Shown here: one piece after another, positions 21,022 to 30,740 of the stretch
How the letters are laid out: the number at the start of each line of letters is the position of its first letter
Position numbering within the stretch: the stretch's first letter is position 1
Program-made: the position numbers and the translations under genes
The notes under the pieces: model-generated
The model's database searches: none
What the model was told of the DNA's origin: nothing
The model's input: the letters and a program-made list of their open reading frames with translations, nothing else
NCBI GenBank assembly: GCA_017620635.1
Contig: JAGAUV010000013.1
Coordinates: 1-63,198 of the forward strand
Source: Muribaculaceae bacterium
Lineage (GTDB): Bacteria; Bacteroidota; Bacteroidia; Bacteroidales; Muribaculaceae
Direction: 5' to 3'
DNA: 63,198 nucleotides

Positions 21022-21381
21022 ATGGCTATAAACGCACAAAGTGATAATATGTTGTCTGTTTTAGAGCAGTACACTCTCGATAATTCCAAAGATATCGCTC
21101 TACAGACCGCCGAGAACTTCCGCCGGCGCCGCATCGAGAAAAACATAAGCCGCCGGCGCATCGCCGAACTGTCGGGAGTGCCATTGTCGACAGTGGCTCG
21201 CTTTGAGCAGAAAGGCCTTATCGCATTTGAATCGCTGGTCAAACTGGCAATGGCCTTAGGATATGCTCCCGACATCAAGAATCTATTCGCCACTCCAAAA
21301 TTCGACACGATGGCCGAACTCGACATGATACATAAGAAGAGCAAGGACAAAAGGGCTTACGTCAAAAGCAAGAAGAAATGA
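21022..21381 (+). CDS. XRE-family HTH regulator, HipB-like orphan
   Basis: A 119-residue protein. Residues about 28-90 form a Cro/CI-type helix-turn-helix (NFRRRRIEKNISRRRIAELS, then GVPLSTVARFEQKG and FESLVKLAMALGY). The layout, with a helical N-terminus containing LEQYTLDNSKDIAL and a basic tail, resembles the HTH partner encoded before hipA kinase genes in Bacteroidota. No hipA-like gene follows; the next gene is convergent. It could be a stand-alone regulator or a leftover antitoxin. It has its own promoter and terminator. Confidence 0.75.
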   Translation: MAINAQSDNMLSVLEQYTLDNSKDIALQTAENFRRRRIEKNISRRRIAELSGVPLSTVARFEQKGLIAFESLVKLAMALGYAPDIKNLFATPKFDTMAELDMIHKKSKDKRAYVKSKKK

Positions 21382-21423
21382 AAATGCAGCAATGTGTCGG
21401 AGGGGCGAGACATTGCTGCATTT
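21382..21423. terminator. Bidirectional terminator between convergent genes
   Basis: AAATGCAGCAATGT pairs with ACATTGCTGCATTT over 14 base pairs, with TTTATAT on the plus side and a TTTCATTTC stretch on the minus side. It sits between the XRE gene and the convergent SIMPL gene. Confidence 0.75.
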
Positions 21424-21444
21424 ATATCGGGAGGGGGCTTATAA

Positions 21445-22155
21445 TCAGTCTTCGAGGTAGTAGGTAATGTATGTCACGACACGGATTGTCTTGATCTGAG
21501 GGGTGTACTGGTCGCGGTCGTTGATAGAGAACTGGCCCTGCTGTGCAGTCTTGATCTTACCGAGTTTGCTGTGACTGTCCTCTGCGAATTTGTCGGCAGC
21601 CTCGCGAGCGTTGGCAGTGGCTTCGGCGATCATCTGAGGTTTGACGCTATTGAGGTCGGTATATTCGTATGTGGTCTGATAGTTATAATCTCCGGCAACG
21701 ATAGCAATGCCCTGACGGAGCAGGTCGGTCTGCTTGTTGATGAGCTTGCGGACGAGCTCAACCTTATCGCTTGTAACGACAACAACATTTGTTACCTGAT
21801 AGCGGAAAGTTACGTTCTGATTGCCATAACGCTCGGCGGCGGCATCGTAGACCTGAGGCGGATTAACCGAGATTTCGTTTTCAGACAGGCCGTTGCTTGT
21901 GAGGAAGGAAAGGATGGCTTTGTTTTTCGCCTCGATAACGGGGTATATATCCGACAGGTTGTTGCCGACTTCCTTAGTCACGATAGGCCATGTTACCTTA
22001 TTGGCCATAACCTCTTTCTCGCACAGGCCTCTGACCGTAACGACACGGTCGCGATCGCTGAAACGGTCGATACCGCTCTTGAGCGACAAGCCGAGTATGA
22101 CTATGCCAATAGCGATAATAGCCGAGGAGATAATAATAGAAGGTTTCATTCTCAT
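21445..22155 (-). CDS. SIMPL domain (DUF541) protein
   Basis: A 236-residue protein with an N-terminal membrane helix (IIISSAIIAIGIVILGLSL) acting as signal anchor. The SIMPL/DUF541 domain follows, with the typical strand VVTVRGLCEKEV, the helix SFLTSNGLSENEIS and the region TANAREAADKFAEDS. Members are periplasmic or membrane-anchored proteins of unclear biochemistry, sometimes linked to oxidative or envelope stress. The start codon abuts the stop of the GH35 gene (TAA immediately followed by ATG), so it is translated from the same mRNA. Confidence 0.88.
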   Translation of the reverse strand: MRMKPSIIISSAIIAIGIVILGLSLKSGIDRFSDRDRVVTVRGLCEKEVMANKVTWPIVTKEVGNNLSDIYPVIEAKNKAILSFLTSNGLSENEISVNPPQVYDAAAERYGNQNVTFRYQVTNVVVVTSDKVELVRKLINKQTDLLRQGIAIVAGDYNYQTTYEYTDLNSVKPQMIAEATANAREAADKFAEDSHSKLGKIKTAQQGQFSINDRDQYTPQIKTIRVVTYITYYLED

Positions 22156-24522
22156 TTAGTTTTGATTATTGATAGTAAATGGTTTGTCGGAGACAAAGAA
22201 ACGGAAGTTGCGTATCGCGCCGGGGACTTCGGCTTCCATACGCGGAAGATACTGTATAGCGCTGATATTCTGCACCGAGCCGAGGTCGATTACCACCACG
22301 TGGGGGAATTTGACACCCTTGACGGTGCTCCAATAAGTCGATTCCTGTAAATCAAACATTTTATCGGCCGATCTGTTCACACCATCGACATCTTCGCTGT
22401 CGGCATAGACGACGGTCCAGGGCTCGCGTACGATGCGTTCGCCCTTGTCGTTGAGGACATAGAACTCGGCAATAGCGGCATTGTCGCCACCGTCGACGGC
22501 ATCAACAGCCTCGAGGGCTATATACCGGCCCCGCAGCGGCTCGGCAAGAGCAGCTTCCTGCCACCCGTTGCCAGGCTTGAAGCTTGAAACAAGAGCCGGA
22601 GCAAGGCCTGAAAGGTCGAGCGACTGGCCTTCGGTGCGGTGGACGAGGGGCTTCGAGACGAGAAGATTGTCGAGCAATGGCTCGCGCAGGCCACGGCTAA
22701 TGGCTTCGCGCGGACCGAGGATGTCGAACACCACGACCTCGTTCTCGCCCTGACGTAGCCAGCAACCGGGCATATAGAGGGTCTGCTGCGGCCCGATCTC
22801 CCATATGCGTCCCATTGCGTGGCCGTTGACATATACCAGACCCTTGCCCCACGAAGAGAAGTCGAGGAAGGTATCGGACGGCTTTCCTTTGATATTGAAA
22901 GTGCCGGTGTAAACGCCTCGCGGCAGACGTCCGTCGTCGCCGGGCGAGAAAGCCTCGACGGGGAAGAACTCGCCTATCGAGGTATATGTGTCGTATTTAT
23001 CCTCGATGTTGAACACCTGCCAGTTACGGAGGCGGTCGACCCACTGATGATCGCCGTCGGTAACAGTGAGGGTCACATCATCGGTAATGCCTTTAAAATC
23101 CTTGATCGCCCGGCCGAAATTGATGCGACCCATAGCCTCGACGAAGATATCGAGCACGGCGCCCTTTTTAACAGGCGGCAGCATGAGCTCTTTCTCGCCG
23201 AGACGGCGGTCGAGCTTACCGATATATTTGCCGTCGACAAAAACCTGGGCGAAGTCGTGCGGCTCGTTGACGGTAAGCAAAGACTGCACGGGTATGTCGG
23301 GCAAGGTGGTGCGGTAGATGATCGAGCCGAAGCCCTGATCGTACTCTTCCATTGTCTTTATCTCGCGGTCGATCTTGGGCTCGGGGAGATTCGAGAAGAG
23401 GGGAGCGACGGAGGTAAACTTAAAATCAGGCACAGCCATGGGCTTGATCGTAGCCGGAATCTTAGGCATCCTGCCGTCGGTATATTTCTCCATTGCCTTG
23501 CGCAAGGCATGATATTTGGGCGTTGTCTGTCCCGACTCGGATATCGGGGCGTCATAGTCGTAGGAGGTCACGTCGGGAGCAAAGCCGGGAGAGTTGGCGC
23601 CGGCCCAGTGTCCCCAGTTTGTGCCGCCGTGAGTCATATAGAGGCTGAACGAAATACCCTTGCCGAGCATCTCGTCGATACCGGCGATCATGTCGGCGGC
23701 AGGGCGTGTCTCGTGGTTAGCGCCCCATTTGTCGAACCAGCCGCTCCAGAACTCCGAGCACATGAGAGGACTGTCGGGACGCACCTCCTTTAGCGGAGCG
23801 AACTGCTGATCGACATTAGCGCCGGTGCCGAAGTTCATGGTCCAGATAAGATCGTCGAGACCGTTGTTGAGGAAGTTCGAAGCCCAGTCGCACTGGAACA
23901 GAGTGACATCCTCGCCGAAATTGCGACGCAGCATGTCGCGGATGTTGCCGACATACTCCTTGTCGGTGCCGTACGAGCCATATTCGTTCTCTACCTGTAC
24001 CATTATTATCGGACCGCCGCCGGCAATGGTAAGATCGCCGACCTGCTCAGCCAGAGCTTTCTGGAATTTGTCGACACGCTCGAGGAAGTAGGGATCGTTC
24101 TCGCGCAGACGGATGTCTTTCTTCTTGAGGAGCCACCAGGGCAGGCCGCCCATCTCCCACTCGGCGCATACATACGGGCCGGGACGGAGTATGACTTTCA
24201 TATCGTTGGCCTGACAGAGTTCTATGAACTTACGCAGATCATTCTGACCCGAGAAATCGAACTCTCCCTCACGCGGCTCGTGACTGTTCCAAAAAGTATA
24301 GAGGCACACGGTGTTCATGCCAAGGGCCTTGCACAGTTTGATACGCTGGTCCCAGTAAGGCTGAGGGATACGCGGATAGTGAAGCTCCGCAGCTTTTACA
24401 ACGAAGGGCTCGCCGTTGAGCAGGAAAGTACCTTTGCCGGCTTCGAATTTACCGCCTTCAACGGCCCACGAAGCACCTACGCCAATCAGGACAAGCAACA
24501 AGACACCTATAAATTTTTTCAT
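22156..24522 (-). CDS. GH35 beta-galactosidase, exported
   Basis: A 788-residue exported enzyme (signal peptide MKKFIGVLLLVLIGVGASWA). The GH35 barrel is plain: FLLNGEPFVVKAAELHYPRI, GMNTVCLYTFWNSHEP, RPGPYVCAEWEMGGLPWWLL, the acid/base Glu in VENEYGSYG (E180) and the nucleophile in MCSEFWSGWFDKWG (E257). Beta-sandwich domains follow, and the last 160 residues or so look like a discoidin/F5-8C-type module (VVIDLGSVQNISAIQYLPR). It removes terminal beta-linked galactose, for instance from mucin or plant galactans. Transcribed from the conserved element at 24551-24581 and coupled to the SIMPL gene. Confidence 0.93.
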   Translation of the reverse strand: MKKFIGVLLLVLIGVGASWAVEGGKFEAGKGTFLLNGEPFVVKAAELHYPRIPQPYWDQRIKLCKALGMNTVCLYTFWNSHEPREGEFDFSGQNDLRKFIELCQANDMKVILRPGPYVCAEWEMGGLPWWLLKKKDIRLRENDPYFLERVDKFQKALAEQVGDLTIAGGGPIIMVQVENEYGSYGTDKEYVGNIRDMLRRNFGEDVTLFQCDWASNFLNNGLDDLIWTMNFGTGANVDQQFAPLKEVRPDSPLMCSEFWSGWFDKWGANHETRPAADMIAGIDEMLGKGISFSLYMTHGGTNWGHWAGANSPGFAPDVTSYDYDAPISESGQTTPKYHALRKAMEKYTDGRMPKIPATIKPMAVPDFKFTSVAPLFSNLPEPKIDREIKTMEEYDQGFGSIIYRTTLPDIPVQSLLTVNEPHDFAQVFVDGKYIGKLDRRLGEKELMLPPVKKGAVLDIFVEAMGRINFGRAIKDFKGITDDVTLTVTDGDHQWVDRLRNWQVFNIEDKYDTYTSIGEFFPVEAFSPGDDGRLPRGVYTGTFNIKGKPSDTFLDFSSWGKGLVYVNGHAMGRIWEIGPQQTLYMPGCWLRQGENEVVVFDILGPREAISRGLREPLLDNLLVSKPLVHRTEGQSLDLSGLAPALVSSFKPGNGWQEAALAEPLRGRYIALEAVDAVDGGDNAAIAEFYVLNDKGERIVREPWTVVYADSEDVDGVNRSADKMFDLQESTYWSTVKGVKFPHVVVIDLGSVQNISAIQYLPRMEAEVPGAIRNFRFFVSDKPFTINNQN

Positions 24523-24550
24523 CGTATAAATTTATGATTATATATGACTG

Positions 24551-24581
24551 CAAATATACGCATAAGTCGAGAGCATCGCAA
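24551..24581 (-). promoter_or_regulatory. Promoter of the GH35 gene (shared extended element)
   Basis: On the minus strand: TTG (24581-24579), 20 bases, TATATTTG (24558-24551). The spacer contains CTCTCGACTTATGCG, nearly identical to the spacers before uvrC and in the triple repeat at 12997-13175, so this is a copy of the same extended promoter element. Confidence 0.75.
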
Positions 24582-24621
24582 ACCTTATACCATCATAAAT
24601 ATATACCATAAGAGCAAAATG

Positions 24622-25833
<1,212 letters not shown>

Positions 25834-25856
25834 ATTGAAGTGTGTTTTGATGTATT

Positions 25857-25894
25857 AAAAAAAGAGAGCCACCGGAATCTTACCCGATGGCTCT
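25857..25894 (-). terminator. Intrinsic terminator of the trpB attenuator
   Basis: Minus-strand AGAGCCATCGG (25894-25884) pairs with CCGGTGGCTCT (25875-25865) over 11 base pairs, with one G-U pair and an 8-base loop, followed by a C and then seven T residues (25863-25857). It lies in the trpB leader, 24 bases before the trpB ATG, so it would stop transcription before the gene. Nine bases of its 5' arm (GCCATCGGG, 25891-25883) can instead pair with CTCGATGGC in the leader ORF (25969-25961), an antiterminator. A small hairpin (CTATAA-CTGA-TTATAG, 25908-25893) directly precedes it. Confidence 0.85.
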
Positions 25895-25940
25895 ATAATC
25901 AGTTATAGCTTTTCAGATTGAAGCGGAATGACATCCGAGT

Positions 25941-26021
25941 CTAACCGCACAGGCAAAGCCGCCATCGAGTAGTATCGTCGTGGCGCCACCAATAACGGTT
26001 GATAGTCGGATTGTTTGCCAT
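25941..26021 (-). CDS. trpL: trp leader peptide (26 residues)
   Basis: A short ORF, ATG at 26021 and TAG at 25943-25941, encodes 26 residues starting MANNPTINRYWWRHDD. It has adjacent Trp codons at positions 11-12 and a third at 20, three of 26 residues, which is very unlikely by chance just upstream of trpB. The promoter box ends 29 bases upstream, and a strong terminator lies between it and trpB. The segment around codons 18-21 is complementary to the terminator 5' arm. Inferred action: a ribosome stalled at the WW codons leaves that segment free to form an antiterminator; one that reads through covers it and the terminator forms. Confidence 0.85.
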   Translation of the reverse strand: MANNPTINRYWWRHDDTTRWRLCLCG

Positions 26022-26049
26022 ATCTACAATAGTTTTATCGTTTCTGTCG

Positions 26050-26080
26050 CAAATTTATGTCAATTATTCCGTTTCACAAA
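26050..26080 (-). promoter_or_regulatory. Promoter of the trp leader and trpB
   Basis: On the minus strand: TTTG (26080-26077), 19 bases, TAAATTTG (26057-26050). Transcription would start near 26043, about 20 bases before the leader-peptide ATG. Confidence 0.65.
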
Positions 26081-26115
26081 ATTTTTAACGTGTTTTTTTG
26101 ATATGAGTTATCAAA

Positions 26116-27759
26116 TTATTTTACAGCGAGCGAATCGGGCTGCACAAAGTAAGTCTTGCGATAGTTGTAGTCCTCGGCATCGTAGATCTTTGTGAGGCGT
26201 TTAAGGCGCTCGAAGAAAGCGTCGTAGTCCTTTGGCGCTTTCGACCACTGTACCTCGGCCAGAGCAGCGACACGCGGCATCTCCATATACTCGGCCTGAC
26301 GGTAGTTGGGTATATGCTCTGTCCACAGATTTGCCTGAACGCCTATAATATGGGCAGCCTCTCCGGGTGTGAACGAGTCAGGGATCGGTTCGTAGCTGTA
26401 AACTTTCTCGACAGTGAGCGGATCGCCCCATGTAGCGGCTCTTGGCTCGGAAGGGTCGTCGCTCTGCCGGAAGTCGAAATACATGAACTGGTTCGGAGTC
26501 ATGATTGCGTCGTGTCCGGCTTTTGCAGCAGCAATGCCACCCTCGGTACCGCGCCACGACATTATCACAGTGCTTGTGTCGACGCCGCCTTCGAGAATCT
26601 CATCCCATCCGATAGCCTTGCGGCCCTTGGCTGCGAGGTGGTCGGCGACGTGTTTCATGACATGCGACTGAAGCTTCTGCTCGGCGGTGCTGTGCTCGTC
26701 GGTCCTGAGGCCAAGCTCTTTGATCTTGGCCTGGCATTTCGGGCATTCCGTCCAACGCACTTTGGGGCACTCATCGCCGCCTATATGGATGTACTCCGAG
26801 GGGAAGAGCTCAACGACCTGATCCATCACATCGTCGAGGAAGGCGTATACGCTGTCGTTTCCGGCGCAAAGGACATCATCGCTGATACCCCATCGCTGCC
26901 ATACCTCGTAAGGACCGCCCGTGCAGCCAAGCTCGGGATAACTTGCCAGAGCGGCCAGCATGTGTCCGGGAAGGTCGATCTCGGGAATAACGGTAATATG
27001 CCTGTCGGCGGCGTACTTCACGATATCGCGCACTTCATCGGCGGTGTAGTAACCGCCATAAGGAATCGAATCGGAGTCCTGAGTGTGACCGATCACTGTG
27101 CCGGCCCTTTTGGAGCCTATCTCGGTAAGCTCGGGACGACCCTTTATCTCAAGTCGCCAGCCCTGGTCTTCGGTAAGGTGCCAGTGCATGCGGTTGATGT
27201 TATGCAAAGCTATCATGTCGATGAACATCTTTACCGAGTCGGGGGCGAAGAAGTGTCGAGCGGTGTCGAAGTGAGCACCGCGATAAGCGAAACGCGGCGC
27301 GTCGGCGATAGTTCCGGCCGGATAGAGTACCTCGAAGTTACCGGCACCGGGAATGGCCTTGCGCAGAGTCTGGAGACCATAGAAAGTAGCGGCCGGAGTG
27401 ACGCCGTCGACCACGATGCTGTCGGCATTGACGGTAATCACATAGGCATCGGAGTTGCCGTTGACGATATCGGCGCCGAGGCGGATAAAGTCCTTGCCGG
27501 GAGCGACTGTCACGATCTCGGGCTCGAAGCCGACAAGAGTCTTTACGTATCCGGCGAAAAGACGTGCGTTGACCTGCTGAGCGCTGTCAGAAGCCACGAT
27601 ACGTGTGTCGGGACCGAAGCGAAAAGCCTGAGCCTGCGGCTCTACCGTGATACTTTCGGGCAGGGGAACCACTGCATAATCCGCCTCAACAAGCTCACGG
27701 CTGCTGCACGATACTGCGAGCACAGCCATGGCCGCAATTAACAATTTACTTATTTTCAT
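26116..27759 (-). CDS. GH20 beta-N-acetylhexosaminidase lipoprotein
   Basis: A 547-residue lipoprotein (lipobox AVSC, Cys18). A GH20 N-terminal domain (VVPLPESITVEPQ) precedes the GH20 barrel with RGAHFDTARHFF, MHWHLTEDQGWRLEI, PEIDLPGHMLAALASYPEL and the catalytic Asp-Glu pair in HIGGDECPK (D329, E330); the Asp polarises the substrate acetamido group. It releases terminal GlcNAc or GalNAc from glycoproteins or chitooligosaccharides. Divergent from the GH109 gene, with which it could act on host O-glycans. Confidence 0.93.
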   Translation of the reverse strand: MKISKLLIAAMAVLAVSCSSRELVEADYAVVPLPESITVEPQAQAFRFGPDTRIVASDSAQQVNARLFAGYVKTLVGFEPEIVTVAPGKDFIRLGADIVNGNSDAYVITVNADSIVVDGVTPAATFYGLQTLRKAIPGAGNFEVLYPAGTIADAPRFAYRGAHFDTARHFFAPDSVKMFIDMIALHNINRMHWHLTEDQGWRLEIKGRPELTEIGSKRAGTVIGHTQDSDSIPYGGYYTADEVRDIVKYAADRHITVIPEIDLPGHMLAALASYPELGCTGGPYEVWQRWGISDDVLCAGNDSVYAFLDDVMDQVVELFPSEYIHIGGDECPKVRWTECPKCQAKIKELGLRTDEHSTAEQKLQSHVMKHVADHLAAKGRKAIGWDEILEGGVDTSTVIMSWRGTEGGIAAAKAGHDAIMTPNQFMYFDFRQSDDPSEPRAATWGDPLTVEKVYSYEPIPDSFTPGEAAHIIGVQANLWTEHIPNYRQAEYMEMPRVAALAEVQWSKAPKDYDAFFERLKRLTKIYDAEDYNYRKTYFVQPDSLAVK

Positions 27760-27802
27760 GATGATATGGGTGTGATAAATTTACTAAGACCGGTATATTG
27801 CG

Positions 27803-27880
27803 CAAAGGTACAACAAATTATCCTACAGATAAAATTTTACGCAAAGAGAGTGCAGGATTCATTTAAAATACATAAATTTG
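27803..27880. promoter_or_regulatory. Divergent -7 boxes for GH20 (minus) and GH109 (plus)
   Basis: Minus-strand TACCTTTG (27810-27803) lies 44 bases before the GH20 start, and plus-strand TAAATTTG (27873-27880) lies 31 bases before the GH109 start. Both fit TAnnTTTG, but neither has a good -33 TTG at 20 bases, so these promoters may need an activator. Confidence 0.5.
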
Positions 27881-27911
27881 CAGAGCTAAAACCAAGTAAC
27901 CTAAACATATT

Positions 27912-29312
27912 ATGAAAAAACTGATAAAGAGTCTTGTCCTTGGCGCGATGGTGCTGTTAGGGGCATGCACGACAGACAATTCCCATCAGAGTCCTATTAC
28001 GACAGATGTGCCGGCACGCCCGGAGGGCCAGACCGATATGGTAGCTTATGCCGCCGATCCCATCGACACCGTACGAGTAGGCTTCATCGGACTTGGCATG
28101 CGCGGCCCCGGAGCCGTACAGCGCTTCGCCCACATCCCCGGCACCGATATCGTAGCACTCTGCGACATCGACACGACCAATATCAGCAGACTGCAGAATT
28201 ACCTCGAGGCCAACGGCCGCCACAAAGCCGATGTCTATGCCGGCAACGACACCATCTGGAAGGAAATGGTGGAGCGCGACGACATAGACCTCATCTATAT
28301 CGCCACCGACTGGAAGAACCATGCCCCCATGGCACTCTACGCCATGGAAAACGGCAAACACGCGGCAATAGAAGTGCCGGCAGCCATGACTCTCGAAGAG
28401 ATCTGGGACCTTATCAACACCTCCGAGCGCACACGCAAGCACTGCATGATGCTCGAGAACTGCGTGTATGATTTCTTCGAGCTCAACACCCTCAACATGG
28501 CCCAGCAGGGACTCTTCGGCGAGGTGCTCCATGCCGAGGGCAGCTACATACACAATCTGTCGGACTTCTGGGACGAATACTGGAACAACTGGCGCCTCGA
28601 CTTCAACAAGGAAAACCGTGGCGACGTATATGCCACCCACGGCCTCGGCCCGGCCTGCCAGCTGCTCGACATACACCGCGGCGACCGCATGGAAACACTT
28701 GTAGCAATGGATACGAAGGCCGTTACCGGCCCTGCGATAGTAGAACGTCAGACCGGCGCCCCGTGCGACAGCTTCGCCAACGGCGACCACACCATGACCA
28801 TGATACGCACAGCCAAGGGCAAGACAATCCACATACAGCACGACGTGATGAATCCGCGCCCCTACTCGCGCATGTATCAGCTCACAGGCACCAAGGGCTT
28901 TGCCAACAAGTATCCTACTCCGGGTTATGCTTTCGAACCCGAGGCACTTGCCGCCGACTCTGTCCCCAACCACGAAAATCTCAACGCCCACGGCTACATA
29001 AGCGATGAACAGACAGCCGCACTACTCGAGAAATACACCAGCCCCATCATTACCAAGATAGGCGAGATCGCCAAGAGTGTAGGCGGCCACGGCGGCATGG
29101 ACTATATCATGGACTACCGCCTCGTATATTGCCTGCGCAACGGCCTGCCCCTCGACATGGACGTCTACGACCTCGCCGAATGGAGCGCCATGGGCCCCCT
29201 GACCCGTCTGTCGATCGAAAACGGCTCAGCCCCCGTGGAAGTGCCCGATTTCACACGCGGCGCCTGGAACAAAGTGCAGGGTTATCGCCACGCAGCCCCC
29301 GAAATGCCTTAA
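27912..29312 (+). CDS. GH109-like Gfo/Idh/MocA oxidoreductase lipoprotein
   Basis: A 466-residue lipoprotein (lipobox LGAC, Cys19). A Rossmann domain begins with VRVGFIGLGMRGPGAV and continues with DIVALCDIDT; the catalytic region includes GKHAAIEVPAAMTLEEIWDL, HCMMLENCVYDFFELNTL and THGLGPACQLLDIHRGDRM. These blocks are characteristic of GH109 alpha-N-acetylgalactosaminidases, which use tightly bound NAD+ in an oxidation-elimination mechanism. It could remove alpha-GalNAc from mucin or blood-group A-type glycans, complementing GH20. A lipidated rather than Tat-exported form is notable for an NAD-dependent enzyme. Confidence 0.85.
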   Translation: MKKLIKSLVLGAMVLLGACTTDNSHQSPITTDVPARPEGQTDMVAYAADPIDTVRVGFIGLGMRGPGAVQRFAHIPGTDIVALCDIDTTNISRLQNYLEANGRHKADVYAGNDTIWKEMVERDDIDLIYIATDWKNHAPMALYAMENGKHAAIEVPAAMTLEEIWDLINTSERTRKHCMMLENCVYDFFELNTLNMAQQGLFGEVLHAEGSYIHNLSDFWDEYWNNWRLDFNKENRGDVYATHGLGPACQLLDIHRGDRMETLVAMDTKAVTGPAIVERQTGAPCDSFANGDHTMTMIRTAKGKTIHIQHDVMNPRPYSRMYQLTGTKGFANKYPTPGYAFEPEALAADSVPNHENLNAHGYISDEQTAALLEKYTSPIITKIGEIAKSVGGHGGMDYIMDYRLVYCLRNGLPLDMDVYDLAEWSAMGPLTRLSIENGSAPVEVPDFTRGAWNKVQGYRHAAPEMP

Positions 29313-29320
29313 GGGCGCTG

Positions 29321-29351
29321 TTGACAGATATCCAAAAAAGTTGTAAATTTG
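29321..29351 (+). promoter_or_regulatory. Promoter of pyrH-frr
   Basis: TTGACA (29321-29326), with 20 bases between TTG and TAAATTTG (29344-29351). It lies 15 bases before the pyrH ATG at 29367, and this favours that start over an upstream in-frame one inside the promoter. Confidence 0.7.
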
Positions 29352-29366
29352 CCGAAAAAGCAAGAT

Positions 29367-30077
29367 ATGAAATCGAAGTACAAACGTATATTACTCAAGC
29401 TCAGCGGCGAGTCGCTGATGGGACACCAGGGCTACGGCATTGACCCGGAGCGTCTTGGCTCTTACGCCGACCAGATAGCCGAGCTGCGCAACGCAGGCGT
29501 AGAAGTAGGCATAGTGATAGGCGGCGGCAATATATTCCGCGGCCTGTCGGGCACGGCCAAAGGATTCGACCGCGTCAAGGGCGACCAGATGGGCATGCTC
29601 GCCACCGTCATCAACTCGCTGGCCCTCAGCTCGGCGCTCGAAAATGCCGGCTGCCCGGCCCGTGTGCTTACCTCGATAGGCATGTTCCCTATCGGCGAAC
29701 CCTACAGCCCTGCTCGCGCCATAGAATCGCTTGAAGCCGGACGTGTGACCATCATCGCCGGCGGCACCGGCAATCCGTTCTTTACCACCGATACGGCATC
29801 GGCGCTCAGAGCCGTCGAGATCAAGGCCGAGGTAATGTTCAAGGGAACGCGAGTCGACGGCATCTATACCGCCGACCCGGAGAAAGACCCCACGGCGACA
29901 AAATTCGACAAGATCACTTACGACGAGATCTATAACCGCGGCCTGCGCATCATGGACCTTACCGCCACAACACTCTGCCGCGAAAACGGCATGAAGATAG
30001 TGGTATTCGACATGGATACTCCCGGCAACCTTAAGAAAGTGGCAAGCGGCGACAATATAGGAACGCTTGTATATTAA
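29367..30077 (+). CDS. pyrH: UMP kinase
   Basis: A 236-residue amino-acid-kinase-fold enzyme that phosphorylates UMP to UDP. Motifs: [14 protein letters not shown] (ATP), [46 protein letters not shown] and [13 protein letters not shown]. The start at 29367 gives the usual [15 protein letters not shown] beginning. It is followed by frr after 32 bases, the conserved pyrH-frr pairing of many bacteria. Confidence 0.96.
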   Translation: MKSKYKRILLKLSGESLMGHQGYGIDPERLGSYADQIAELRNAGVEVGIVIGGGNIFRGLSGTAKGFDRVKGDQMGMLATVINSLALSSALENAGCPARVLTSIGMFPIGEPYSPARAIESLEAGRVTIIAGGTGNPFFTTDTASALRAVEIKAEVMFKGTRVDGIYTADPEKDPTATKFDKITYDEIYNRGLRIMDLTATTLCRENGMKIVVFDMDTPGNLKKVASGDNIGTLVY

Positions 30078-30109
30078 ACTATCACACAGGAAATAAACAC
30101 ACTAATAAT

Positions 30110-30670
30110 ATGACAGACCCTAAGACCTACATCAACCCGGCAGAGGAGAAAATGGGACTCGCCGTAGCATATCTTGACGAGACACTCGCCCGTATCCGCG
30201 CAGGCAAAGCCAACCCGAAGATCCTCGATCCCGTACGCGTGGAATATTACGGCTCGATGGCTCCGCTGTCGAACGTGGCCAACATCAGTGTACCCGACGC
30301 ACGTACCATCGTAATCACACCGTGGGAGAAATCGATGTTCAAACCTATCGAGAAGGCTATCATCAACTCCGAGGTAGGCATCATGCCCGAAAACAACGGC
30401 GAGGTAATACGCCTGTCGATTCCGCCACTGACCGAAGAGCGCCGCAAAGCCCTCGTAAAACAGTGCAAGGCAGAAGCCGAGACCGCCAAAGTATCGGTAC
30501 GCAACGCCCGTCGCGACGCCATCGAAGGCCTCAAGAAAGCTATCAAGCAGGGCATGCCCGAGGACGTGGAGAAGGACGCCGAAGCCAACGTTCAGAAGAT
30601 CCACGACAAATATCTTAAGAAAATCGACGATCTCTTCGCCGCCAAAGAGCGCGAGATCCTCACGGTGTAG
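30110..30670 (+). CDS. frr: Ribosome recycling factor
   Basis: A 186-residue protein of standard RRF length. The family signature is evident: [24 protein letters not shown], then [46 protein letters not shown] and VRNARRDA. It splits post-termination ribosomes together with EF-G in the cytoplasm. Co-transcribed with pyrH. Confidence 0.96.
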   Translation: MTDPKTYINPAEEKMGLAVAYLDETLARIRAGKANPKILDPVRVEYYGSMAPLSNVANISVPDARTIVITPWEKSMFKPIEKAIINSEVGIMPENNGEVIRLSIPPLTEERRKALVKQCKAEAETAKVSVRNARRDAIEGLKKAIKQGMPEDVEKDAEANVQKIHDKYLKKIDDLFAAKEREILTV

Positions 30671-30677
30671 TCAAATA

Positions 30678-30707
30678 TTGTTAATTAATTATAATTAATA
30701 TTAACAA
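30678..30707. repeat. AT-only palindrome after frr
   Basis: TTGTTAAT and ATTAACAA flank an AT-only core (TAATTATAATTAAT), giving a 30-base near-perfect palindrome just after the frr stop. It could act as a weak terminator or a DNA-binding site; there is no U-run to make termination clear. Confidence 0.45.
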
Positions 30708-30740
30708 CATCTGCCAATCGCAGCAATAGGACAGCAAGTA

